DNA of 64,000 nucleotides. Source: Patagioenas fasciata (taxonomy: Eukaryota > Chordata > Aves > Columbiformes > Columbidae). The DNA is taken from the NCBI RefSeq assembly GCF_037038585.1, contig NC_092541.1, positions 6,558,945 to 6,622,944 of the forward strand. The letters run 5' to 3'. The notes under the pieces are model-generated. The model did not search any database. It had not been told where the DNA came from and was given only the letters and a program-made list of their open reading frames with translations. Position numbers and translations under genes: made by a program. Below, one piece after another: positions 11,635-21,699 of the stretch; positions within the stretch are counted from its first letter, which is position 1, and each line of letters starts with the position of its first letter.

Positions 11635-12415
11635 AGGGCTGGAAGGACAATCTGGGGAACTATAGGATTGTCAGTCTGACCTCAGTTATGGGGAAGTTTA
11701 TGGAGCAGATAAAACTGAGTGCCATCACACAGCATGTACAGGACAACCAAGTGACTGGGTTCAGTCGGCATGGGTTTATGAAAGGCAGGTCCTGCTTCAC
11801 CAATCTGATCTCCTCTTACGTATGACAAGCTGACCCACTTAGTGGATGAGGCTGTGGATGTTGTGTACTTGGACTTTAATAAAGCTTTTGACATTGTTTC
11901 CCATGGCATTCTCCTGGAGAAGCTGGCAGCTCATGGCTTGGACAGGTGTACACTTCGCTGGGTAAAAAATTGGCTGCATGGCCAGAACCAAAGAGTTGTG
12001 GTGAATGGAGTCAAATCCAGTTGGTGGCCAGTCACAAGTGGTGTTCTCCAGGGCTCAGTATTGGGGCCAGTTCTCTTTAACACCTTTATCAGTGATCTGG
12101 ACGAGGGGATCGAGTGCACCCTAAGGAAGCTTGCAGACAACACCAAATTGGGTGGGAGTGTTGATCTGGCTTGAGGGTAGGAACACTCTACAGAGGGATC
12201 TGAACCAGCTGGATTGTTGAGCTGAGGCCAATTGTATGAGATTCAACATAGCCAAGTGTCAGGTCCTGCACCTGAGTCACAACAACCCCATGAATGCTAC
12301 AGGCTCAGGGAAGAGTGGCTGGAAAGCTACCTGGTGGAAAAGAACCTGTGGGTGTTGATGACAGTTGGTTGAATATGAGTCAGCACTCAATATGAGGAGC
12401 AGCTGAAGGAACTGG
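11635..12415 (+). repeat. CR1: CR1 LINE fragment with reverse-transcriptase part
   Basis: An open stretch at 11842-12174 reads [20 protein letters not shown] and later [20 protein letters not shown] and [10 protein letters not shown], the palm of a CR1 reverse transcriptase. The catalytic FADD is degraded to LADN. Frameshifts and stops occur before and after it. The 3' end is cut off where an LTR follows at about 12420. Confidence 0.88.
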
Positions 12416-12419
12416 GATA

Positions 12420-12879
12420 AAAACAGTTTAACAGGACAGAAAAGGAAGGGAAAAATATTATTATTATTATTATTACTATTATTATGATTATGATGATGAT
12501 GAAAGAATATACAAAACAAGTGATGCACAATGCAATTGCTCGCCATCCACTGATGAATACCCATCCAGTCCCTGAGCAGCAGACCTCCCAGTTAACTTTC
12601 CCCTTAGTTAATATGGCACGATGTCATCAGGTACGGAATATCCCTTATGCCAGTTGGGGTAAACTGCTCCAACCGTGTCCCCTCCCAGCTTCTTGTGCAC
12701 TCCCAGCCTCCTTGCTGGCAGGTGGTATGACAAGCTGAAAAGTCCTTAGTGTAAGAACTGCTCAGCAACAACTAGAACATCTGTGTGTTACCAACATTAG
12801 TCTCATCCTAAACCCAAACTACAGCACTACACCAGCTACTAGGAAGAAAACTAACTCTATCCCAGCCAAAACCAGGACA
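12420..12879 (-). mobile_element. ERV LTR, 3' truncated, with ATT microsatellite
   Basis: On the minus strand it begins TGTCCTGGTTTTGGCTGGGA at 12879 and runs through GAGCAATTGCATTGTGCATC and CTTGTTTTGTATATTCTTTC to an (ATT/ATC)n run (12457-12500) and a CTGTTAAACTG phrase. The start is typical of a very common avian LTR family (from memory, not searched). The U5 end is missing at the junction with the CR1. The simple repeat is part of the LTR rather than an independent microsatellite. Confidence 0.7.
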
Positions 12880-12914
12880 CTGTCACAGCCTACAACTGTT
12901 AAGTGGCTATCTTC

Positions 12915-13335
12915 CATAGATTTCATTACATAATTGTGATTAATTGGATGGTGTGTGTATGACTGCTAGTTGAGTAAGGGAGTTTCCTTCACTCTATTTT
13001 TCAAGTGGCCAACATTTTTCAACTGTCTTTCTGTGGTTCTAAAGAGCTGGACAACTTCTACTGTGATGTACCTCAAGTAGTCAGATTGGTCAGCACAGAC
13101 ACCATCATGATGGAGCTTTAGCAAAACTGAGAAGTCGTTGCAGTCAAGAGCATCACAAATGTCTTTCTACCTGTGTCTCCCACATCACTGTGGTCACACA
13201 TCTCTGGACCTTGTATATACATCTATACCAGGTCTTTTTCTTCCTATCCATTGAACAAAGCAATCTCATTTCTCTACACAGTTAACACTGTTAACTTTGT
13301 TAAATTCCACTGAATTAATTGAACAAGGGAGAAAC
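12915..13335 (+). pseudogene. Olfactory receptor pseudogene, family 14-like
   Basis: Plus-strand pieces in order: a TM4 region with stops (HYIIVIN), QLSFCGSKELDNFYCDVPQV (extracellular loop 2) and VRLVSTDTIMMEL (TM5 start). After frame changes come a TM6-like piece and SGPCIYIYTRSFSS, NKAISFLYTV (TM6-TM7). ELDNFYCDVPQV and GPCIYIYTR are hallmarks of the large bird-expanded family-14-type receptors. The N-terminal half is absent, with an LTR ending immediately upstream, and stops break the rest. Non-functional. Confidence 0.82.
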
Positions 13336-13567
13336 ACAGTCAAATATATCCATCTTATCTCAGGAATGCTCCAAATGCTAGAATGTTGGTCAGGAATTTT
13401 AGTCTTGATTAATAATAAAATAGTCTGCAGATCATATCAGGTGAAATAAAAACTCAGTTCTTACGACACAACACCACAGGAGTCAACGCTTCAGTAAATA
13501 CACAGACCAATATGGTAGAATTAAGCTGTCCAAATGCAGACATTTTTAACCAAAGTGCCTAAACCAG

Positions 13568-14085
13568 AATCATGGAATCATAGAATCATTTTGGTTGGAA
13601 GAGACTTTCAAGATCATTAAGTCCAACTGTTAACCCAATACTACCAAGTCCACTACTAAACCATGACCCTAAACACCACATCATGTCTTTTAAACACCTC
13701 CAGGGCACCACTTCCCTAGGCAGCCTGTTCCAATGCCTGACAACCCTTTCTGGGAAGACATTTTTGGTAATATCCAATCTAAACCTCCCCTGCTGCAACT
13801 TGAGGCCATTTCCTCTTGTCCTATCACTTGCTACTTAGGAGGAGAGACCAACACACTCCATGCTACAACCTCCTTTCAAGCAGTTGCAGAGAGTGAGAAG
13901 GTCTCCCCTCAGCCTCCTTTTCTCAAGGCTAAACACCCCAGGTCCCTCAGCCACCCCCCATAAGACCTGTGCCCCAGACCCTCCACCAGCTTCGTTGCTG
14001 TTCTTTGAACTTGCTCCATCACCTCAAGATCTTTCCTGTCTCGAGGGGCCCAAAACTGACCCCAGAATTCAAGGTGCAGCCTCCT
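13568..14085 (-). repeat. CR1: CR1 LINE 3' end
   Basis: It starts on the plus strand with ATCATAGAATCATTTTGGTT and GGAAGAGACTTTCAAGATCA, the inverse of the CR1 3' terminus, and continues through CCTGTTCCAATGCCTGACAA and CAACTTGAGGCCATTTCCTC. Untranslatable in one frame; dead. Confidence 0.9.
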
Positions 14086-14907
14086 CCTTTTCTTCCTTCT
14101 TCCTGCTGTGGAACAGCAGAAATATCAGAAACTACCAAGTCTTTATACCAAAAACCTGGTCACATCCAAGTAGCCAAGTGATGTTGATTGTGTTTTAACA
14201 CCAAATAAAACAGCTGGTTCAGCCTTGATGCCTTTCTAATGAGATCAGCTTTTGTTTCTCTAAGAACTGGAAGGGGAACTTCAGCTGTAGGAATTAAATG
14301 CCCCATTTATCTGCAGAAATACTCAATAAAGCCTTTCCCAACCATTGCTAGTGCCCTGGAAAGAGAAATAAAGGATAAAATGAAACCCTGCAAGATCAGC
14401 TACTCACTGGGGACCTGCACAGGTAACTCAGAAAAGCCACTGTAATGGGCTTCCCTTGACACGGCACCAGGCCCTTGCACTTCAGGAACCACTTTCAGCT
14501 TCAAACTTTCTCTCTGTACTGTGAGTACAGGTGGGACCCAGAAATCCCGCTTTTCTCAAGGTTAGAAAGCCTTTTCATTTAATCCATCAGCCACAAGAAG
14601 TTAAACAGAGAATCCCAACTGCTAAAATACTGATAAGGGAGACGAGTCACTGAAGCAGAAAGACATTTTATAGCTAATGGAGGTGAATCACCTCTATAGA
14701 AGACCTTTGTATGCCATTCATATTGTATTTTTGCTTAGAACTGGAAAAATAACTTTTGCAACGGTATTGTCAAGTATGTTGAATTGCAAGCTGGGAAAAG
14801 TAAATTTATTTCTATAAGTGAGGTCAATCTTCTCTAGTCCCAAATATTGGAACATTATTTCCAGACCTATCCACAGAAAAAAATCTTCTGTCTCCTCAAG
14901 ACAAGAA

Positions 14908-15530
14908 TCACAAAATGTTCATGGTTGGATGGAACCTGTGATGGTGCTGAGTCCAATCGCCCTGGTCAAAGCAGGATCAACTAAAGGAGACTGCCCAGGA
15001 CATTTTTGAGTTGGGTTTTGAATATGTCCAAGGATGGAGACTCCACAGCCTCTTTAAGCAACTTATTCCAGTATTCAATCATGCTCACAGTATAAAAGCT
15101 TTTCTTTATGTTCAGAGTTTCCTGTATTTCTACTTAGGACAATTGCCCCTGTTTGTTCACTGAACATCACCTAGAAAAGTCTGCCTCCATCTTCTTTACA
15201 GCCTCACATCACATATTTACACAGACATTTATATTTTGAAGAGATTCCTCTTGAGTCTTCTCCAGGCTAAGCAATGCCATCCCTCTCAGCCTCTCCTTAT
15301 GTGTCAGATGCTTCCGCCTCTTAATAATCTTCAGTATCCTCTTCTGGACTTGCTTCACTGTGACTATGTCACACTTCTGAAGCAAGAACTGGACACAGTA
15401 TGCTAGATGTGGTCTCACTGGTGGTGAGCAGAAGGAATGAATCATCTCCTACCTACCGACAGTGGTCTTCCCGATGCAACCCAGAATGCTGTTGGCCTTC
15501 TTTGGCTCTAGAGCTCATTGCTGGCTTATG
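14908..15530 (-). repeat. CR1: CR1 LINE fragment, different subfamily
   Basis: The minus-strand CR1 3' region includes ATGGTTGGATGGAACC near its end and CTCTCAGCCTCTCCTTATG, and ends near CAGAATGCTGTTGGCCTTCTT (in plus-strand wording). The 3' end differs from that of the CR1 at 13.6 kb, so this is another, older subfamily. Confidence 0.85.
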
Positions 15531-15534
15531 TCCA

Positions 15535-16790
15535 CCATGGGGACAGCTTGTGGGATCTTCTCACAGAAGCCACCCCTGCAGCTCCCCCACTCCGGGCCCT
15601 GCTACAAAACCTTCCTATGTAAACTCAATACAACCTGATTTTGCTGGATGGTAAGAAATAAAATTAGTTTATTGTTACTTCTGATTCCCTGCACAGTAAC
15701 AGTGTAGTCATAGGAAAAAATTTCCTTCAGGAAGACTTATTCTAAACTTTTTTTGAATGAGCACACAATATGATGGGGTTTCTCCTGGTTGGTAGACATA
15801 CTTTTTTTAATGGAACAACTTTATTCTCAAAAGAAAGCCTTAATGAAAACTAACAGTAAGCAAACATAACCCTTCAATGTTTCCTTTCATGATGTTTGAA
15901 AACAGTTGATTTTGGTCTAAAATTAAATCAGAATGTGATTTAATGTGTAAAAAACACCCGAGGAAAAACTTCTATAATTTCCCTCTGAATAATGAAAAAG
16001 AAATAAACAAAAAGATCTCTGATGTTCATGGAGAATTGCTGAAATTACAAAAATAAACAAAAATCAAGGTCTGAATGGTCATGGTAATTTATTTTACTAG
16101 TACAATCCATCATCTCTCTCTCTGCTCCCTTGTCTATTTTAAACTATATCTGCATCTAAAAATATTTTCCCTTGCATGCAGCCACACAATCATGGAATTC
16201 ATATCACTCGTGTTTTTAAAGCGAATGTAAATGTACACCTGGGCTGATCATTTCACTAGAGAAAACAGACATTTTTGTGATGTGATTAAATTCATCTCCA
16301 AGTAAATAAACTACGGCAGTATTTCATGCACTTTGAGAACACAACAAGGAAGATATGTATCTCAGGACTATGAGAAACAAAATGGGGATCCATAAAAGAC
16401 CTGGGATAAAGGACACAGGGTAATAATAATGGTTATATTTGGTTTACGTGGCAAGGTTTTTGTAGTGGGGTGGTGGGGGTGAGCTGCTGGGCGACTTCTG
16501 TGAGAAGATGCCAGAAGCTATCCCCACGTCAGACAGAGCAGTTCCAGCTGGTTTCAGGACCCACTGCTGGCCAAGCTGACACAACCAGCAGTGGTGGCAG
16601 AGTCTCTGACAACTGCTGTCGAAGGTGCTGGGGTCCATCACTGTTGGTCACTTTTTAAGTACCACCTCCTAAAAACACAGGACCAGGCAATTCCAAAATG
16701 TCAAAAGTCAAGCAGGCAAGGCAAAAAGACAGCTTGACTGAGCAAGGATCTTCTTCTTGAATGACAGCAAAAGAAGAATGTTGATGGTCA
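15535..16790. other. Intergenic, no gene recognised
   Basis: AT-rich at first, with a GC-richer patch at 16450-16650 that holds two short overlapping frames without motifs. Nothing supported. Confidence 0.5.
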
Positions 16791-16794
16791 GTGG

Positions 16795-18470
16795 AAGTAA
16801 AGTCAGGGGTCATGGGGGACTACAGAGATTCTGCTCATTGCTGTAGGGAGGAAATTCATGTGGGCAAAGCTCAGTTAGAGTTGAAACTGGCCAGTACTGT
16901 GAGGGACAATAAAAAGGGCTTTGAAAAACATATTAATAGCAAAAGGCAACCAGAAATAACATTGGTTCTTTATTTGATAATCACGGTCACCTCACAAACA
17001 GGGACACAGACAAAGCTGAGATGTTTAATGCTCTCTTCGCCTTGGTCTTCCACACCAAAGATGGACTTGGGGGCCCCCATAGCCCTGGGTTAGTGAACCA
17101 TGGCTGCATGATCAATAAATTCCAAATCAATTCAGAACTTGTGTGCTGTTTGGTACTTCAACTAGATCCCTACAATGGGGCCTGATGGGATTCATCCAAG
17201 GGTGCTTGAAGAGCTGGCTGATGTCATAATGAGACCTCTCTTCATGATTTTTCAGTGCTCCTGGGAACTGGGAGAGGTCCCAGTTAACTGGAAGCTGGCA
17301 AACGTTGTTCCAGTCTTCAAGAAGGGCAACAGGGATGACCCTGACAATTACAGGCCTGTCAGCCTCACTTCTATGCCTGGCCAAATCATGGAGGAGATTG
17401 TTCTGGGAGTTACTGAAAAACATATGAATGACAATGCAGTCATTGGTCCCAGCCAGCACAGGTTCACGAGGGGAACGTCCTGCTTGACCATCTTAATTTC
17501 TTTCTATGACGAGGTTACCCACCTAGTTGACCAAGGGAAGCCTGTTGATGTGATCTTTTTGCATTTCAGTAAAACCTTTGATACTGTCTGTCACGGTATC
17601 CTCCTTGATAAGATGTCCAGCACCCTGTGTTCAGTTTTGGGCCCTTCATAATAGGAAAGACATTAATGTACTAGAGAGAGTGCAGAGAAGGGCGACAAAG
17701 ATGGTGAGGGACCTGGAGCACAAGTCTTGTGAGGAGCAGCTAAGGGAACAGGGATTGTTTAGCCTTGAGAAAAGGAGGCTGAGGTGAGACCTTATCAGTG
17801 TCTAAAACTATCTGAAGCAGGTTGTAGCATGGAGGGCGTTGGTCTCTTCTCCCAGGTAGAAAGTGATAGGACAAGAAGAAAATCACCTCAGGTTGAGTCA
17901 GGGGAGGTTTAGATTGGATATCAGGAAAAAATTCTTCATGGAGAGGGTGGTGAAGCCATGAAACAGGCTGCCCAGAGAACTGGTGGAGTCACCATCCCTG
18001 GAGGTGTTTAAAAGGCATTTATACAAGGTTCTTAGGGAAATGGTTTAGTGGTAGAGTTGGGTTAATGTTGGAACGAATAAAGGACTCTGCACTCCGATTC
18101 AATATGAATCACGCAAAGCCATTTATTACAGAAACAGGTCTCCTTATATATGCAACTATTCTTTGATCACGCGTCCACGCTCCAATCATGCATTCACTAA
18201 TTGGATATCATCTATGTTCACGAGCTGTCCACGTGCTGGAGTCTCACTGCTGATAGGTCTGTTGATTTACGTCTTGTTGAGGCCCTGTTATTGTAGAACT
18301 GCCTCCCTCCCACGGCAAGTCCTGTTTTCAGCTTTCCAAGGTGGCCTTGAAATTCCTTTGGGCCTGGCTAGTTCAGTAACAAATCTCCATCTAATAGAAA
18401 CCCATCCATAGGTTAACATTTGGACTCAATGATCCTGAGAATCTCTTCCGACCGTGGTGATTCTATACAG
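16795..18470 (+). repeat. CR1: CR1 LINE, internally deleted, with LTR insertion
   Basis: The frame at 17175-17651 reads MGPDGIHPRVLEELADVI, then NWKLANVVPVFKKGNRDDP and NYRPVSLTSMPGQIMEEIV, the fingers and palm start of a CR1 reverse transcriptase. At about 17620 the sequence jumps directly to the 3' segment (CAGCACCCTGTGTTCAGTTT), so the catalytic centre is deleted. A solo LTR interrupts the 3' end at 18066-18408, and the CR1 resumes at 18417 with ACATTTGGACTCAATGATCC. Confidence 0.9.
18066..18408 (-). mobile_element. Short solo LTR in CR1 with target duplication
   Basis: About 343 bases. The minus strand starts TGGATGGGTTTC and ends CGTTCCAACA. The six bases GGTTAA occur at 18060-18065 and again at 18411-18416, two bases beyond the TG end, and CR1 sequence is continuous on both sides. 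A TATA box (TATATAAGG, about 18150-18142) and an AATAAA (18127-18122) lie about 15-20 bases apart on the minus strand, the usual LTR promoter and polyadenylation layout. No internal viral sequence is present. Confidence 0.75.
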
Positions 18471-18477
18471 CTGGGTA

Positions 18478-19505
18478 AACACAGTGCAGTGGATGAGCAA
18501 CTGGCTGATGGGCTGGACTCAAAGGGTTCTAGTAAATGGGGTTATGTCGGTCTGGTGACCAGTCACTAGAGGGGTTCCAGAGGGATCCATCTTAGGGCCA
18601 GCACTCTTCAATGTCTTTACAAATTACTTAGACTCAGGACTAGAGGGAATAACTGAGTTTGCTGATAACACAAAATTGGGAGGAGCTGTTGAAACTCTTG
18701 AGGACAGAGAGGTCCTGCAGAGGGATCTAGGCAAACTGAAGAACTGGGCGGTCACCAGCTACCTGAAGTTTAACAAGGGGAAGTGCCGGATTTTGCACCT
18801 TGGACACAGCAACCCTGGCTGTACAGACAGAGTGGGGGACAAGATGCTGGAGAGCAGCTCCAGGGAGAGGAATTTGGGGGTTCTGGTCAACAGCAAGTTG
18901 AACATGAGCCACCAGTGTCCCTGGCAGCTAAAAAGCCAACCATGTCCCGGGGATTGCCAGCCAGGTGAGGGAGGTGATTGTCCCCCTCTGCTCTGCACTG
19001 GTGTGGCCTCACCTGGAGCACTGTGCACAGGTCTGGGCATCACAGTGTAAAAAGGATATAAAACTACTGGAGGGCTATGAAGTTGTTGAAGGGTTTAGAG
19101 CAGTAGGTGTATGAGGAGCAGCTAAAGTCACCAGGTCTGTTCAGCCTGGAGGAGACCCCATCGCAGTCTATGGTTTCCTCACAGGGAAAGGAGGAGGGGC
19201 AGGTGCTGAACTCTTCTCTCTGGCAACCAATGACAGGACCCAAGGGAATGGCAGGAAGATGCGCCAGGGGAAGTTTAGGTTGGGCATTAGGAAAAGGTTC
19301 TTCACCCAGAGGGTGGTGAAGCACTGGAACAGGCTCCCCAGGGAGGTGTCACGGCCCCAAGATTGGCAGTATTCAAGAAGCGACTAGATAACAACCTCAG
19401 ACACATGGTGTGAATTTTGTGGTTGTCATATGCAAGGGCAGGAGTTGGACTCAGTGATCCTTGTAGGTCCCTTCCAACTCAGTACGTTCTATCATTCTAT
19501 GCTTC
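18478..19505 (+). repeat. CR1: CR1 LINE, second copy in tandem
   Basis: It begins within the reverse-transcriptase region (TGGATGAGCAACTGGCTGAT), includes TGAGTTTGCTGATAACACAA (the FADN/FADD region, residues [10 protein letters not shown]) and runs to the genuine 3' end with CTTCCAACTCAGTACGTTCT followed by ATTCT repeats. The frame at 18676-19050 is open but short. It follows another CR1 of a different subfamily almost directly. Confidence 0.9.
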
Positions 19506-19569
19506 TGTGTTTAAGAAAGGGTAAAAACCTCTGCAACAGGAGCTGAGAGGAGTGAGTATATGTGAGAGA

Positions 19570-20057
19570 AACAACTATGCTGTATGTGAATGTAGCCCAA
19601 GATTTGGCGAGGAGGTTGGTTAAATGTAAATACGCTCAAGTGACTTGCAGCTGTCTGTAGAAAAAGCACATACATCACACTAATTGTTTTACTGACCTTG
19701 TGTGCTTGACGAGCAGAACCTCTGTGTTAGATAACATAGGCCTGTGAGAAACTCCAGGCACCTCATCACTGTGTCTGAGTTTCCTGCTTTGTTGTGAGAA
19801 AGAGCGGGAGGCTGCGCCTGCCCGAAGCCTTGAAATACAGGCGAGCTCAGCAGGCCCAGTGATCTTCTACCAGGGCTGAATTCTGCAGCACCTGCGTCCC
19901 CGCTGGTGTCACCTCTGCCCGGGAGCTCAGGTGCTACTTCAGAGACCCCCTGGTAGCGAGGTAACTAAGATAAAACTTGCTCTTTGCAATGCATTTGTGG
20001 CCTCTGGCTCTTCTGGCAATGTGCCTGCGTATGTGCTCACATACGCAGAAACCAACA
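19570..20057 (+). mobile_element. ERV LTR copy (same family as 11.18-11.62 kb)
   Basis: It shares with the inverted copy at 11.2-11.6 kb the phrases GTAAATACGCTCAAG, CACTAATTGTTTTACTGACC and TAGATAACATAGGCCTGTGA. It also shares the CTCTGCCCGGGAGCTCAGG region, the ATAAAACTTGCTCTTTGCAA region (R) and CATTTGTGGCCTCTGGCTCT (U5). It ends near GAAACCAACA. Its start is uncertain by about 20 bases. Confidence 0.68.
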
Positions 20058-20299
20058 GCTGAGGAGGGGAGGAGGTGCTCCAGACGCTGAAGCAGAGATT
20101 CCACTGCAGCCTGTGGTGAAGACCCTGTAGGGAGGGCTTTCCATGGGATCATTGCTTCCTTCAGGTCACACCCACCTGCTCTAGTGTGGGGTCCTCTGCA
20201 GGCTGCAGAGTGGTGCAGACCAGCACCCCCTGATCCCTTTCCTGCAGAAAGGGATCTACTTTCCAGACACTCCTACTTTATACTTGTGCCTTATGTTAC

Positions 20300-20640
20300 T
20301 CCATCCCAGGTGCAGAATCCAGCACTTGGCCTTGTTAAATTTCATGTCACTGATGAGTCCCTAATGCTCTGATTATCCACCTCCTTGTCCCTTCAGCGAG
20401 TCACCGCTAAACCTCCCTGTTTAGTATCATCAGCAAATTTGCTAACCATACATTCAGCTCCTGCACTAGATCACTGATAAATATATTGAATAGAACTGCC
20501 CCTAGAACTGACCCCTGAGGAACATCACTGGTTACTGATCACTGGATTTCACTGCACCCTACCGACTGCAATGACTTGATCCCCATCATCTACCATATGG
20601 CAGTTTAGACATTTAAGGCCCAACACATAGAGATCAGCAG
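20300..20640 (-). repeat. CR1: Old CR1 LINE fragment
   Basis: The plus strand reads GCACTTGGCCTTGTTAAATT, then CATCAGCAAATTTGCTAACC and CCTGAGGAACATCACTGGTT, the inverse of the CR1 segment around the FADD motif. Strongly diverged. Confidence 0.8.
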
Positions 20641-20954
20641 GTAGTGTCCTCTAGTGTATCTTATACTATTTGAAGCCATTGCACATACCAACAGATATGA
20701 CTCAACACCAAAGAAATATCCAGAACCTTCTGTAGTTACAGCTGGCGGCTAGAAAAGACACCATGGAGTATCTCAAATGGCACTAGACACTGATCTCTAG
20801 GCAGTTAAATTATTCATTATTGACTTTGTATTTTAGACACTTAAGACATCTGAAGCTGAATCTTACTCTCATAACATCATTCATGTGTTTAAACACATAT
20901 TTTACGTATCATTTGAGATATTCTAGTGTGTCTCAGAGGTCTGGAAGATAGAAC

Positions 20955-21690
20955 ACTATCTATGGGAGACTTACACTCTTCTGATGTGGCAAATGGAGGA
21001 CTGGAATATCCCAGCGTATCTCAAATGACACCTGATCCCTTTCACATTGTGATACGTAGCATTATATATCCAATCTGTTTGCCCTAATGAGTGATAAGGT
21101 ATGCATGCATATGCTTTCAGGGACACGTCAGTGCAGGAAAGGCTCAGGACGGGAGAGATGTCACAAAAGAAGTGGTTCATGACGTGTGGGCCACAAAACG
21201 TGAGCTGTGAAATTAAAGACACCTTGACCAAGGAGATGGAAAAGCCTCCTGCCCATGAGAGAATCAACAGCTGAAGGCACAGCTTGTGCGTCATGATGGC
21301 TGGATAGCGCAGGGGATGGCACACAGCCAGATAGCGGTCCCAGGCCATTGCAGCCAAGACGACACATTCAGTGCACATAAGGGAGATGAAGAAGTATAAC
21401 TGGGTCATGCAGCTGGAGAATGAGATGGTCATGCTCTGGGAGCAGAACCCAAGCAAAAGCCTGGGCAGTGTTACTGAGACATAACAAATCTCCAGGAAGG
21501 ACAAGTTCCCCAGGAAATAATACATGGGCTTTTGGAGGTGACGGTTCCTTTTCACCACAAAGATAATAACGGCATTCTCAGTGATTGTTACCATGTAGGT
21601 GGCCAGAAAGATCAGGTAAAGTGACTTCCTTCATTTCCTAATAGGAAATTATCCACCTTTGTGTTTTCAGTGGCAGCAGCGATGGTCATG
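20955..21690 (-). pseudogene. Olfactory receptor pseudogene, family 6-like
   Basis: The frame at 21594-20971 carries TM1 (ITENAVIIFVVKRN), HLQKPMYYFLGNLSFLEICY (TM2), SSCMTQLYFFISLMCTECV (TM3) and MAWDRYLAVCHPLRYP. The extracellular loop (GPHVMNHFFCDISPVLSLSC) follows and reads like a family-6 receptor. After CTDVSLKAYA the frame is lost: TM5-TM7 are only traces, with no KAFSTC or NPIIY. Upstream, an N-terminal piece (TENTKVDNFLLG, about 21680-21640) is out of frame with TM1 because of a small deletion. A receptor copy with an intact first half and a ruined second half; non-functional as it stands. Confidence 0.88.
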
Positions 21691-21699
21691 GGAGAGACT

